Source: Bacteroidales bacterium
GTDB taxonomy: Bacteria > Bacteroidota > Bacteroidia > Bacteroidales > UBA932
Length of the DNA: 32,435 nt
NCBI GenBank assembly: GCA_017509375.1
Contig: JAFWPT010000076.1
Location: forward strand, 1-32,435
Direction: 5' to 3'
Shown piece after piece: positions 1 through 9,317 of this stretch (position 1 is its first letter; every line of letters begins with the position of its first letter). A program made the translations under genes and the position numbers. The notes beneath the pieces are model-generated. The model saw nothing but the letters and a program-made list of their open reading frames with translations, ran no database searches and was not told the DNA's origin.

Positions 1-956
1 CCTTCGAGGCCTACAAGGCTGTCACTACGGACCTTCTGCTTACAGTCAAGACCCCTCAGCACACCGGTTACGACAACAAATACCAGAATATCGGCCGCAC
101 CTCCACCCAGGGCCTCGAACTCAGCATGAATTCCCGCAATATCGTGAAGCGCAACTTCACCTGGACCTCCTCCTTTACCATTTCCCACGCATCATCTATC
201 GTGAACGATATCGGAGCCGAGTCGGAGGTATCTTCCAGGATTTCTCCTACCCAGGTCGGTTACATGACCGTAGGTTACAGGGTCGGCTATCCCGTAAACT
301 CTTTCTGGGGCTTCCAGTACGCAGGCGTATGGCACAACAAGGATGAAGTCGAACGCAACAAGATTACCCATGCCTTTGCCAACGACCAGTCCTCCACCAA
401 GCTCGGTTACCCTATCTTCATAGACCAGAACCACGACGGTTCCCTGGATTCCAGGGACATTGTGTTCCTCGGTTCTCCGGACCCCATCGTATCCGGCGGC
501 TTGCAGAACACCTTCCGCATCAAGGGCTTGTCCCTGGGCGTGTTCTTCTCTTACTGCTGGGGCGGTAAAGTACTCAACTATTCGGAATTCTATATGGCCG
601 GCTCCCGCCGTACCAACCAGTATGCCTACATGATCAACGCCTGGCATCCTATCAAGAATCCCGATTCCAACCTCCCCCGTGCCGGTATCTTCGACAACAG
701 CGCCCTGCCCAGCTCTTTTATCATTCACGACGCTTCTTACCTTCGTCTGAAGACAGTGAGCCTCGGATACCGCTTCAATCTCAAGAGCCGGGTGATACGC
801 GAACTCGAGATGACCTGCTCCGGAGAGAACTTGTATCTGTGGTCCAACTACAACGGATTCGACCCCGATGTGTCGTCCGGCGGCACAAACGGATACGACA
901 ATTCGTATTATCCCAAGCCTATGCGCATTGTTTTCTCAATCCAACTGAAATACTGA
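1..956 (+). CDS. susC: SusC/RagA-type TonB-dependent outer-membrane transporter, C-terminal part (5' partial)
   Basis: The reading frame is open from base 3, so the gene begins upstream; 317 C-terminal residues are visible. The product is an outer-membrane beta-barrel that imports substrate delivered by its SusD partner, energised by TonB. The visible part has the alternating aromatic/polar strands of a SusC barrel (for example GLQNTFRIKGLSLGVFF and SYLRLKTVSLGYRF), the NIGRTSTQGLEL segment typical of late SusC strands, and a terminal strand ending in aromatic Tyr (FSIQLKY), the usual barrel-assembly signal. The next gene is susD, starting eight bases after the stop, which confirms the family. 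An ATG at 126 lies inside this frame and is not a start. Plug domain, signal peptide and promoter lie outside the window. Substrate cannot be read from this part. Confidence 0.95.
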   Translation, partial: FEAYKAVTTDLLLTVKTPQHTGYDNKYQNIGRTSTQGLELSMNSRNIVKRNFTWTSSFTISHASSIVNDIGAESEVSSRISPTQVGYMTVGYRVGYPVNSFWGFQYAGVWHNKDEVERNKITHAFANDQSSTKLGYPIFIDQNHDGSLDSRDIVFLGSPDPIVSGGLQNTFRIKGLSLGVFFSYCWGGKVLNYSEFYMAGSRRTNQYAYMINAWHPIKNPDSNLPRAGIFDNSALPSSFIIHDASYLRLKTVSLGYRFNLKSRVIRELEMTCSGENLYLWSNYNGFDPDVSSGGTNGYDNSYYPKPMRIVFSIQLKY

Positions 957-964
957 TGTGCCGT

Positions 965-2470
965 ATGAAAAAGTTTATCATAACCATATCGATAATGGCC
1001 GGCGTGCTGTCCATGGCCTCTTGTTCGCTTGAGGAAGATACTTCCGCAATCGTCAGTCCTTATGATTTCTACAAAACGGTGCCGCAGATAAGGGCTGCTG
1101 TCAACGGATGTTACGACCCGTTGAACGAATTCCATAATCTTAAGTATTTGATTGCCACCGAGGGGGCTACAGACCTGGCTTCCACAAACGGCTCTGCCCA
1201 GCAGGATGCCCGTTTTGAAATCAGTCCGTCAAGTCCCGGTGCGGCCACCATTACCTGGAGGCAATGCTGGGTAGGGGTTCGTCTCTGCCTGAGCACCCTG
1301 GCAGGCATCGGGCGCTCCCCTCTGTCGGAGAGCGAGAAGTCCCCGTATGCCGTGGAAACCCGCATTCTCCTTTCCTATTATTACTATGTTCTGACCAGTT
1401 TCTTCGGGGACGTACCTTTTTACGAAGACTACGTTGAGAACGATGATGACATGCAGCGCATAGCCCAGATCGGGCGAATGAGCGCCGTAGAAACCCGCAA
1501 GACTCTCATCGAGGAACTCAAGCTTTATGTGCCCACGCTCCCTCAGGTACGCACCAGCGACCAGCAATACAATTATTGCGGAGCTGCGATGGGATGGATG
1601 ATGATTGCCAAGATGGCGGCATGGAACAAGGACTGGGACGAAGTTATATATGCTTGCGAGCACCTGGAGGCCATTTACGGTGACTTGAACCAGTACCCAT
1701 ACATGGACGTCTGCTTCCGCAACAAGAATACCCCGGAATCCATCTTTGAGATTAACCACGAGTTCGTGGAGGGCGGTATCGACTACACTCCCACCCAAGG
1801 CCTGAGCATTTCCTCCATAGTACTGCCCAAGCGGGGGGCCGACGAGGCTGGTACGGACAGCTACGACGGTGTTCCCATTCCTGAGGTAGGCGACAAGGCA
1901 TACAGCTATACGCCCCTCAGGCCCACCACTTATATGAAGACCACCGTGGCGCCTACGGGCACCGGAGACATACGCCGCGAGATCAATATGGCTACCGGCT
2001 GGAACGGCGTGAAATTCAAAGGAAGCCGTACCTGGATGGGCCAGAAATTCTGGTGTTTCCACATTTACCAGAATCACGATTTCACCAACTACAAGATTTT
2101 CCGCTATGCCGACGCCCTGCTCCTGCTGGCCGAGGCCTGGTGCGAAAAAGGCAATTACTCCAAGTCAATTGACTACCTCAACAAGGTTCGCACCCGTGCG
2201 GAAATCAGCCCTTATTCGTACGTGAGTGCAGTGAAGCTCCGCGGCGAAATCCGTGACGAGCGCGGCCGTGAGCTCTTCGGAGAATTCGGGCGCAAATTCG
2301 ACCTCGTTCGTTGGGGAATATGGTACGACCAGGTGGTGGCATACAACGGCTACAACCTTGCGGTGCAGAATGTCCGCCCCTGCCACGAGTATTATCCTAT
2401 CCCGGATGTGCAGTGCGCACGCACCGGGCGGGTGCTTTCGAATCCAGAGTATGAGAAATACGGCTTGTAA
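965..2470 (+). CDS. susD: SusD/RagB-family surface substrate-binding lipoprotein
   Basis: This 501-residue protein is the surface lid that binds substrate over the SusC barrel. The chosen ATG gives MKKF and a signal peptide with lipobox MASC (Cys20), followed by acidic residues (SLEEDT) as in surface-exported Bacteroidota lipoproteins. An in-frame ATG at 956 overlaps the susC stop (TGATG) and would add three residues. Family features: the helical TPR-like middle (RILLSYYYYVLTSFFGDVP), the FRYADALLLLAEAW helix, DYLNKVRTRA, and the late signature RDERGRELFGEFGRKFDLVRWG. The end EYYPIP...NPEYEKYG matches the usual SusD C-terminus. Length fits the family. It is probably co-transcribed with susC and the three lipoprotein genes that follow at 12, 6 and 3 base spacings. 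Confidence 0.95.
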   Translation: MKKFIITISIMAGVLSMASCSLEEDTSAIVSPYDFYKTVPQIRAAVNGCYDPLNEFHNLKYLIATEGATDLASTNGSAQQDARFEISPSSPGAATITWRQCWVGVRLCLSTLAGIGRSPLSESEKSPYAVETRILLSYYYYVLTSFFGDVPFYEDYVENDDDMQRIAQIGRMSAVETRKTLIEELKLYVPTLPQVRTSDQQYNYCGAAMGWMMIAKMAAWNKDWDEVIYACEHLEAIYGDLNQYPYMDVCFRNKNTPESIFEINHEFVEGGIDYTPTQGLSISSIVLPKRGADEAGTDSYDGVPIPEVGDKAYSYTPLRPTTYMKTTVAPTGTGDIRREINMATGWNGVKFKGSRTWMGQKFWCFHIYQNHDFTNYKIFRYADALLLLAEAWCEKGNYSKSIDYLNKVRTRAEISPYSYVSAVKLRGEIRDERGRELFGEFGRKFDLVRWGIWYDQVVAYNGYNLAVQNVRPCHEYYPIPDVQCARTGRVLSNPEYEKYGL

Positions 2471-2482
2471 AACAAAAGGGAT

Positions 2483-3154
2483 ATGAAAAAGATTCTACTA
2501 TATATCTTGATTTTGTCTGCGGCGGTCTCCTGCAGGGAGAAAGCCGAGTACAACCGCACCCTGGGATTGCTCTCGGAGTACAACGTGCTTTCCGCAGACG
2601 GCGGAAGCACCCAGGTGGCCGTATATTCCAACACCGATCGGACCGTTGAGTTCGACCACCAGGTGTCCTGGGCCTCCATAGACCGTTTCAAAGGCGTTAA
2701 AAGCGGATACCTCGTGTTCGACTATGAAGTCAATTACGGCCGGGCACGCCGTGTGAACCTTATATTCAAGGCCGGAGAAGAGACCCTTACTCTTAGTATG
2801 TACCAGAATGCCCGCTTCGCCGATGCAGACTGCATAATGGACCTCAACGCCACCACAATCGAGGTCCCGTCCTCCGGAAGCACCGAAGAAATAGCTTTCG
2901 AGACAAATCTGATTTACAACCTGGATGAAATGTTCCTGAGCCTGACCTACCCGGAAGGACAGGAAACGGATAATCCTTGGATTAGCCTGAAGAGCGTGGA
3001 AAAGGACAAAGTGAGCATTGTGGTCGCCCCCAACACTTCAGGCGCCCCGCGTACGGCGAATATGAGACTCACCCACATAGACGCCGGGTCCTACGACTCC
3101 ACCGAAGGAGACATTATTTATTCGAATACTGTTACAATCGCCCAGAACCAATAG
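2483..3154 (+). CDS. Tandem BACON-domain lipoprotein (SusE-position, probable surface glycan-binding protein)
   Basis: This 223-residue lipoprotein has signal peptide MKKILLYILILSAAVSC with Cys17 as the lipid site. Two Ig-like repeats follow. Repeat 1 (about 33-110) has SADGGSTQVAVYSN, then WASI, then a strand ending LTLSMYQNA. Repeat 2 (about 118-222) has VPSSGSTEE, NPWISL, NTSGAPRTANMRL and ends VTIAQNQ. This order (glycine-rich turn, W-I/L strand, R-x-A/V strand, final V-x-Q-x) is the BACON pattern. BACON domains usually act as spacers or binding modules on Bacteroidota surface proteins. Its position right after susD is where SusE/SusF-like binding proteins usually sit. No enzymatic motif is visible. 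Binding of the locus substrate is inferred from position only. Confidence 0.8.
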   Translation: MKKILLYILILSAAVSCREKAEYNRTLGLLSEYNVLSADGGSTQVAVYSNTDRTVEFDHQVSWASIDRFKGVKSGYLVFDYEVNYGRARRVNLIFKAGEETLTLSMYQNARFADADCIMDLNATTIEVPSSGSTEEIAFETNLIYNLDEMFLSLTYPEGQETDNPWISLKSVEKDKVSIVVAPNTSGAPRTANMRLTHIDAGSYDSTEGDIIYSNTVTIAQNQ

Positions 3155-3160
3155 CAAATT

Positions 3161-5371
3161 ATGAAACAGACGAAAATATTTGCCATTTCTGCTTGTGCGC
3201 TCCTGCTGTGCTTGTCTTGCGAAAAGAACGGTTTCGATGTTTTTGCGCCGGATGAGCTGGGCATGCCCGAACACGAATACTATGTGGACGAAAAGGGAGG
3301 AGACATCGATATTCCTTTCCTGGCCAACAAGCAAGGCGAAGTATCCTTTATCGATCAGGAAGATAAGTCCTGGGTACAGCTCGGACTCACCTCGTTCTCT
3401 GCCGATGGGGACATTCCCGTCCACATCCAGCAGAACAGCGGTTTCCAGCGTAGGGCGGAGATACTTTTGAGCACCGAAACCCGTAAAGACACCGTATTCG
3501 TATTCCAGCGCGGAGCCGTTGAGGAAAAGTTTTACGTATCTGCCGGTTCAATGCTTGTGTACAACGGCACCGGAGAGGTGAACACCGTGGTTACGGACAT
3601 AAATGTGCCCCTCGACCGCGTCACCACCGAGGTGCGCTATTCCGGCGAAGAAGAGTGGATAAAGGACTGCAAGCTTACGAACAACTCGCTTACATTCAAG
3701 ACCACCGACAATACCGATAAGAATTACACCCGCCGTGCCCTCATCGTCCTTTCCTACAAAGACGGATGGGAGGCTGAACGTACGGCCACGGTAATAGTAA
3801 TCCAGGCGCGTGCAGACAACAAAGTCGGCACCGTCTTCACCTTCGAAGAACTTCGCAAGATAGCTACTATCAGCGGATATACCCTTCCGGAAGACGCCCT
3901 CGTGGAAGGTTACATCGTCAGTACTACCGAAGGAGGCAACGCCGGAGACGCACAGGTCGATGACTACAAGCAAGGCACCGGCGTCATAGATTACACCCTG
4001 ACTGACCGTACATCCTACCTGGTGAGCCCCGACGGGCAGTACGGCATACGGCTCATCGCCACGTCCGCGGCCGACAATGATTTCGTTCGCTACAGCCTTG
4101 TAAGCCTTGGTCTGGGAGGTGCCGTAGTGAAGAAGTCCGAGAGCGCCCCGCTGAGCTACACCATAGAAGGAGTACAATCCGGCAACATCCTCGCCAGCTC
4201 CGACGGCACCCTTACGATGCCCCGGAAAGAAAAGAGCATAGAGGAACTTACGGACAACGACATCAATACCCTCGTAACGATAAAGGATTGCGAGATAGCT
4301 ATGCGCAAGGGCCCCTTTACTCCTGTGAATGAGGGATATACCTCCCTTTGCGGATACAACCGTCTGGCCAAGTATCCCATCCTCATCCGCGACATCAAGG
4401 GCGGCAGCATGTATATGTTTACCAACATGACCTGCTCCTATCGCCGCAACGGTGAGACCCTGCCCTACGGCAGCGGCGACATCACCGGCATCGTGGTGCA
4501 CGAGAGCTACAAGAGTTTCGAGAAAGACGGCAACATAGGCCGATACCAGCTGCGCCACCTTGTCCGCGAGGAAATCGATCTCAAGCCGGATTTCAAAGAC
4601 AATTTCTCCGGCATCATCACCGAGTTCCGCTATGCCAAATTCCCCGGCGAATTCGACAAGACACGCCTCCCCGAGGCCATTCTCGCCACCAAGGGCAACG
4701 GTGAGCTCTGCCACACATACGGGAGCGTAAGCAATTTCTCCCCTTCCTATTTCTACATAGGCCAATGCGGCAGCAGCAAGAAGGGCAAATATGCCGAGGG
4801 AGCCGGAATCGAGCTTGACGAAGGCGGCATCTACGAACCGTGGATAGGCAAGGAGAAAGACCAGAACACGGACGGCAAAGGCTGGTTCAAGGACAATCTC
4901 AAGCTCAGCTGGTCCAACAAATACTGGTGGGATTCCTCCAACTCCCGCGGATATTGCTGGCTGGTCAATTTCAGCACCGCCGGCATCAGCTCCGACCGGG
5001 TTTCCATGCAGTTTGCAATGTACAACAACTCCCAAAGCGCACGTTCTCCCCGTTACTGGAAAGCCCAGTACTCGCTTACCACTACTGACACGTCCCCTGA
5101 AAGCGACGGCGAGTGGATTGATATAGGGGAATTTACCGTGCCGGACGTAGCTATCTGGGCCTCCCAGAACGACTGGCAGACCCTTGGCACCCGTGTGTAT
5201 GACTTCCCTCTTCCGACCGAGATTCTTGGCCACGAAAGCGTGAGCATACGTCTTATGCCCCGCAACAACAAGGCTGCCGCCAAAGAGGAAGGGTCCTACG
5301 ATACCAGCACTGTAGCCAACAACAGCGGCTATAATACCATGGATTATTTTGCAGTACGCTTCAACAAGTAG
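3161..5371 (+). CDS. BACON/DUF5689 multidomain lipoprotein
   Basis: This 736-residue lipoprotein has signal peptide MKQTKIFAISACALLLCLSC (Cys20). Residues about 30-218 form two Ig/BACON-like units (GGDIDIPFLANKQGEVSF; WVQL; RRAEILLSTETRKDTVFVFQ). Residues about 220-475 match DUF5689, an OB-like domain common in Bacteroidota surface proteins: it begins FTFEELRKIA, then ALVEGYIVST, YGIRL and TLVTIKDCEIAM. The last 250 residues look like a beta-rich carbohydrate-binding-type module, with many aromatics (WSNKYWWDSS, PRYWKAQYSLT) and an end TMDYFAVRFNK. No catalytic motif is seen. It starts six bases after the preceding stop and is followed three bases later by the next gene, so the set is operonic. 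A role in binding the polymer at the surface is likely but inferred. The large antisense frame here is a codon-bias shadow. Confidence 0.8.
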   Translation: MKQTKIFAISACALLLCLSCEKNGFDVFAPDELGMPEHEYYVDEKGGDIDIPFLANKQGEVSFIDQEDKSWVQLGLTSFSADGDIPVHIQQNSGFQRRAEILLSTETRKDTVFVFQRGAVEEKFYVSAGSMLVYNGTGEVNTVVTDINVPLDRVTTEVRYSGEEEWIKDCKLTNNSLTFKTTDNTDKNYTRRALIVLSYKDGWEAERTATVIVIQARADNKVGTVFTFEELRKIATISGYTLPEDALVEGYIVSTTEGGNAGDAQVDDYKQGTGVIDYTLTDRTSYLVSPDGQYGIRLIATSAADNDFVRYSLVSLGLGGAVVKKSESAPLSYTIEGVQSGNILASSDGTLTMPRKEKSIEELTDNDINTLVTIKDCEIAMRKGPFTPVNEGYTSLCGYNRLAKYPILIRDIKGGSMYMFTNMTCSYRRNGETLPYGSGDITGIVVHESYKSFEKDGNIGRYQLRHLVREEIDLKPDFKDNFSGIITEFRYAKFPGEFDKTRLPEAILATKGNGELCHTYGSVSNFSPSYFYIGQCGSSKKGKYAEGAGIELDEGGIYEPWIGKEKDQNTDGKGWFKDNLKLSWSNKYWWDSSNSRGYCWLVNFSTAGISSDRVSMQFAMYNNSQSARSPRYWKAQYSLTTTDTSPESDGEWIDIGEFTVPDVAIWASQNDWQTLGTRVYDFPLPTEILGHESVSIRLMPRNNKAAAKEEGSYDTSTVANNSGYNTMDYFAVRFNK

Positions 5372-5374
5372 AAT

Positions 5375-7282
5375 ATGAAAAGGTTCTTCACATTAGCGGT
5401 TTTGCTCCTGCCCGCACTCTTTGCCTGTACCGGAGAGAAAGAACTCGCAAAAGAAGGCGCGACAAACGTAGTGCTGAGCAAGGACAAGGTTGACATCATG
5501 GTAGGCGAAACCGCCTCCATTACGGCAACCGTGCTTCCCGAGGCGCTCAAAATGAAAGTGATATGGAGCGTGCTCGATACTGAGTATGCAGAGGTCAAGG
5601 ACGGTGCCATTACCGGCAAGTCGGAGGGTGTGACTTACGTGATAGCCACTTCCGCCGACGGAAAAAAGAAGGCGGCCTGCATGGTCAGCGTCAACCCGCC
5701 CATAAAATACAGTGTATCCGTACAGGATGAATACGGCAATACCCTGGACGGCATTTACGGTTACCCTGGCATGTCTTTGACGCTTTCCGCCGTTACTTCC
5801 GACGGGGAGTCCGGCCACCGCTTCTCCTGGAGCGTCGAGGATGCTTCCGTGGCCACCGTCGATTCCGGCGGCCAGCTTACTTTTGGCTCCGTAAAGAGCA
5901 ACGACTTCGCTTTCGTGTACGATGCTCAGTCATACCTGAGAGTTGTGTCCGAAGACGGCTACGGCTGCAAGATACCCGTACGCAGCAGCATAGTCAAGGG
6001 AGTCAAGGTCGGCGAAGATGTCTATATGGGAGAGACACCCGTGGTTGTTCAGCAGGATGAGCGCTACCTGCTTTCCATGCTTTACCAGGGCGCGGAGGAC
6101 CCGGAGGAGATTCCTGCCGGAGCATTGGAGCTTGAACTGAGCAACTCCACCGATTTCTCCCTTATGAAGACCGGAGCCACCTATACGCTTGTAACCGGTT
6201 CAGCATCAGCAGTATCCACTACTCTCAGCTTCCGTCTTCCCTCTTCCTCGGAAAATATAGACCTTGCCGAGTTCAAGATAGACAAGGTGTACCCCATCCG
6301 GGCAGAGCTTGCCGCGGTATCTTCCTCCACCCTGTCCTTCACATGGACCGAAGGCATTAGCGCAGAGGACGATATCAGCAAGCCATACACCATCAGCCTC
6401 TACAAAGACGAAAACGGCAACGACTTATTGGTCAGTTATTCCATTCCCGCCGGTGCCGACTGCTGGAGACTCCGCCAGCCCCGCTTCGTGTTCTCCGGCC
6501 TTGAGCAGAATACCACTTACTGGTTCAGGGTTGTGGATACCAATGGAGAAGAAGGCCTTGAAAGTGCACTAATCAGCGGCACCACGGCGGCCTTCAACAT
6601 AGTGGAACCTGGCAGTGAAGCCGCCGCCGTGGGCGACGTGCTCCTCGCCGAAGACTTCAGCGAGCTGCTATGGGCAGCCGACGAGACCACTCTCTCAGCG
6701 GGCTTCGATGTGGGCAGCGACTCATCTTCCAGTTTCAGCAACCGGGAGGCCGATTCCTTCGTTGGCACCACGGGTCAGTATGCCCAGCGCATCATTACCG
6801 GCCAGACTACGGCAAAGAAAGAGTCCGGCCTCCGGATCGGCAGGTGGGCACAGGGCCAGTACGCCCGCCTCTATGTGGGACCCGGTTACGTGTTCCTGAG
6901 CACCAAGAGTTACGGAACCCACCTCATCACTCCTACTTTGGACAACATTCCGGAGGATAAGACGGCAACAGTGAAAGTTACTTTGCATGCTGCAGGATAC
7001 GCAAGCGGAAATAATGCCGTCCTTGCTGTGCAGCACGGCAAGAGTTTCAACAATTTCAGCAGCGGCACCCAGACCAACAAGCAGAAAGTGAATCTCACCG
7101 ACAATATCCAGACCATCACTTTCAAGGGCGGAATTTCACAGCTGGATGAATTCAGCGTCACGCTCGAGGGGCTGGTGAAGGGAGACCGTATAGCTTTCGG
7201 TCCCACTTCCGAGACTGCCGCAGCCAATACCAATATGATGCTTATCAGCGACATGACCATAGAATTAGTTGAGATCAAATAA
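5375..7282 (+). CDS. Big2 / FN3 lipoprotein with C-terminal AEDFSEL module
   Basis: This 635-residue lipoprotein has signal peptide MKRFFTLAVLLLPALFAC (Cys18). Residues about 30-108 are a Big_2 domain (VVLSKDKVDIMVGETASI, VIWSVLD, ITGKSEGVTYVIAT). A second Ig-like unit spans about 110-208 (FSWSVEDASVATVDSGGQL), followed by a beta-rich stretch, an FN3-like unit (about 310-410, with SSSTLSFTWTEG and LEQNTTYWFRV), and a final module (about 418-635) starting VGDVLLAEDFSEL and ending in KGDRIAF...MMLISDMTIEL. The last two units recur in three other lipoproteins of this window. Unlike those relatives it has no fimbrillin-like N-terminal domain. No enzyme motif is visible. It closes the SusCD-linked block; a small ORF starts 21 bases later. 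Confidence 0.8.
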   Translation: MKRFFTLAVLLLPALFACTGEKELAKEGATNVVLSKDKVDIMVGETASITATVLPEALKMKVIWSVLDTEYAEVKDGAITGKSEGVTYVIATSADGKKKAACMVSVNPPIKYSVSVQDEYGNTLDGIYGYPGMSLTLSAVTSDGESGHRFSWSVEDASVATVDSGGQLTFGSVKSNDFAFVYDAQSYLRVVSEDGYGCKIPVRSSIVKGVKVGEDVYMGETPVVVQQDERYLLSMLYQGAEDPEEIPAGALELELSNSTDFSLMKTGATYTLVTGSASAVSTTLSFRLPSSSENIDLAEFKIDKVYPIRAELAAVSSSTLSFTWTEGISAEDDISKPYTISLYKDENGNDLLVSYSIPAGADCWRLRQPRFVFSGLEQNTTYWFRVVDTNGEEGLESALISGTTAAFNIVEPGSEAAAVGDVLLAEDFSELLWAADETTLSAGFDVGSDSSSSFSNREADSFVGTTGQYAQRIITGQTTAKKESGLRIGRWAQGQYARLYVGPGYVFLSTKSYGTHLITPTLDNIPEDKTATVKVTLHAAGYASGNNAVLAVQHGKSFNNFSSGTQTNKQKVNLTDNIQTITFKGGISQLDEFSVTLEGLVKGDRIAFGPTSETAAANTNMMLISDMTIELVEIK

Positions 7283-7303
7283 CAATCAATTATTTATTCA
7301 TAT

Positions 7304-7441
7304 ATGAAAAAAACAGTTCAAATCCCCACCTATGAGGCCCCTGCGGTATTCACCATCACCGTACTGCCTCCCAAGGTACTTTGCATCTCTAACGAAGAGT
7401 ATCGCGGAGTTCAAGGCCATTTTGACGATGATTCAGATTAA
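7304..7441 (+). CDS. Small protein (45 aa) preceding a fimbrillin-like lipoprotein
   Basis: ATGAAAAAA opens a 45-residue frame ending in TAA, between the previous lipoprotein and the next. The product starts MKKTVQIPTYEAPAV, has a central VLCIS and an acidic end FDDDSD. It has no signal peptide or membrane segment. It belongs with three other small ORFs here (18797, 24440, 29808) on layout: Lys-rich start, Y-x-x-P in the first third, a short hydrophobic stretch with Cys, then an acidic tail. Short Bacteroidales proteins opening MKK...Y..P are, to my recollection, common and uncharacterised. The lipoprotein start lies 19 bases downstream. Function unknown. Confidence 0.6.
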   Translation: MKKTVQIPTYEAPAVFTITVLPPKVLCISNEEYRGVQGHFDDDSD

Positions 7442-7460
7442 CCTAAACTATTGTCGCGCC

Positions 7461-9305
7461 ATGAACAAAAGTACCATCAAAATGTTGCTGCCTCTGGTCT
7501 TGATGACCGGGGTCATAGCATGTGAACAAGTCCCCCAGCCGGCCGGCCCGGATGTATTCGTACTCGAGGCCAGTCTTCCTGAGGACGTTCAGACCAAGAC
7601 TGCTCTCGGTACTCCCAGTGCCGGAGTTTATGAAGTTCTATGGAAAACCGGAGACAAGATTTCCGTCAACGGGCTCCTGTCCGATCCTGTCGCTTCTGCC
7701 GACGACGGCAAGAGGAACGTGGATTTCACCGTCAGCGGTTCTCCTTCAGCTCCCTACAATGTGCTCTATCCGGGCACTACTTCCACCAATGTGATTACCC
7801 TTCCCGCCACGCAGAACTACGTAGCCGACAGCTTCGACAGTGCAGCGGCAGCCACTTACGGCATTGCTACCAAGACCGCCGGCGGCACCTACAGCGCCCT
7901 GTTGCACAACTTCTGCGGCATACTCCGCTTCGCTCTCAACGGCAGCGCCACGCTCGACCGCATCGAGTTCAACAGCCTCGGCAGCGAGAAGCTTTTCGGT
8001 GATTTTACAATCTCGAATTTCGAGACCGGCGCATTCAGCGGCGGAACTTCCGGTACGCTGACCTATAGTTTCGGTTCCGGGCTGGCACTATCCAGCACCG
8101 ACACTAATGTGTACGTTGCCATTCCCGCACAGGCTTATGCATCCGGCATAGAGGCTCTTGTCTATCAGAGCGACGGCGCTTTCATGCGCCTTAAGTTCTG
8201 GGGTACAGGCGGAACCCTTGCAAGCAACGATGTAGTCGAGTTCGACAGCAAGACCTTTGCAGCCGGCCGTACCGAGAATCTGGTGGCAGTCAACGCCCTT
8301 CTAGCAGAGAACGGCGGCGAGCCCGCAGCAGCCGCTCCTTCCATCACCGTTGCCACGTTCAACGTGATGCGTCTGGACGACGACAACCGCCCCGCTGCAG
8401 CTACCACCGGCGACAGCAACGGCAAGATTGCCCGTCCCGAGAACGCCATCATAAAGGACTGCTCTGAAATGAAGGTCGCCCTCGGACAGGCCATCTACAA
8501 CACCGCAGCCGACATCATCGGTTTCCAGGAAATCGGAGACGATATGTATGCATCCGGCCAGACTTATTCTTTGGAGGACATTGCTGCGGCCCAGGGCGCC
8601 TCATATACCTGGAAGCTTAACTTCCCGGGCTCCGAATCCGGCAACTACCACTACTGCAACGGTTTTGCCTATAAGTCTTCCGTCCTTACCCTGAATGACT
8701 CCGGCAAGGCCTGGCTTAGGACCAACAGCAATTCCTATTCAGCATCCAGCGCCTCCAACTCCGGAGACCCCAACCGTTTCGTCGTCTGGGGCCTCTTCAC
8801 CCACAAGGTGTCCGGCAAGCAGTTCTACTTCTTCGTAACCCAGCTTCCTACTTATGGTCAGGACGGCGGCAGCGGTACCAGCAACCTCAATATGGCAGGC
8901 GGCGTCAACGCCTTTGCTGCCAGCAAGACCGCTGTAAACCGCAGGATCCTCGTCGGCGATATGAACGCCGTTACCGGCAGCAGCGCCGAGGCCGGTTACA
9001 ACAAGCTCAAAGAGTACTGGAGCGATTCTTATGAGGCAGTGAATGCCGCAGGCAACCTTGCCTCGTTCTATCAGACATATTCAGGCACTCAGTCCGGTAC
9101 GGGTCTCAACTATCTGTACAGCATTCTGCAGTTCTGCAAGAACCATCCCGAGCGTCGTATCGACCATATCATGACCCAGGGAGCCTGCACGGCGACGTCT
9201 TATAAGACCATCCGTACCACCTATTCCTTCGGAACCGGTGAAGATGCCGTCGACTGTGCACCTTCCGACCATCTTCCTGTTGTCTGTACAATCACCCTCG
9301 ACTAA
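7461..9305 (+). CDS. Fimbrillin-like N-domain / EEP-family hydrolase lipoprotein, probable catalytic His replaced by Gln
   Basis: This 614-residue protein is started at ATG 7461 because that gives a proper lipoprotein signal (MNKSTIKMLLPLVLMTGVIAC, Cys21); the frame runs further upstream but overlaps the small ORF. Residues about 22-285 are a fimbrillin-like domain (KTALG, VLWKTGDKISVNG, SAPYNVLYPGTT, GILRFALNGSATLDRIEF). Residues about 295-614 are an endonuclease/exonuclease/phosphatase (DNase I-like) fold: Asn301 in ATFN, Glu357 in GFQEI, Asp500 and Asn502 in GDMN, Asp568 in RRIDHI, and His604 in SDHLPV. The position of the first catalytic His is Gln461 (VTQLPT), while its two paralogues here read VTHFDT and VTHLPT. 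It may be inactive or altered. EEP members hydrolyse phosphodiesters of nucleic acids, phospholipids or inositol phosphates; the substrate here is unknown. Confidence 0.85.
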   Translation: MNKSTIKMLLPLVLMTGVIACEQVPQPAGPDVFVLEASLPEDVQTKTALGTPSAGVYEVLWKTGDKISVNGLLSDPVASADDGKRNVDFTVSGSPSAPYNVLYPGTTSTNVITLPATQNYVADSFDSAAAATYGIATKTAGGTYSALLHNFCGILRFALNGSATLDRIEFNSLGSEKLFGDFTISNFETGAFSGGTSGTLTYSFGSGLALSSTDTNVYVAIPAQAYASGIEALVYQSDGAFMRLKFWGTGGTLASNDVVEFDSKTFAAGRTENLVAVNALLAENGGEPAAAAPSITVATFNVMRLDDDNRPAAATTGDSNGKIARPENAIIKDCSEMKVALGQAIYNTAADIIGFQEIGDDMYASGQTYSLEDIAAAQGASYTWKLNFPGSESGNYHYCNGFAYKSSVLTLNDSGKAWLRTNSNSYSASSASNSGDPNRFVVWGLFTHKVSGKQFYFFVTQLPTYGQDGGSGTSNLNMAGGVNAFAASKTAVNRRILVGDMNAVTGSSAEAGYNKLKEYWSDSYEAVNAAGNLASFYQTYSGTQSGTGLNYLYSILQFCKNHPERRIDHIMTQGACTATSYKTIRTTYSFGTGEDAVDCAPSDHLPVVCTITLD

Positions 9306-9317
9306 TCGAACGGCCTT

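Noticed and set aside
3548..5233. Long antisense frame (561 codons)
   Set aside because: It lies wholly opposite the DUF5689 lipoprotein gene, shows no domain or signal pattern, and is explained by GC-rich third positions of the + strand gene.
7332..7460. Upstream extension of the EEP lipoprotein to ATG 7332
   Set aside because: It would bury the lipoprotein signal peptide and overlaps the small ORF at 7304 in another frame; ATG 7461 gives a proper lipobox.
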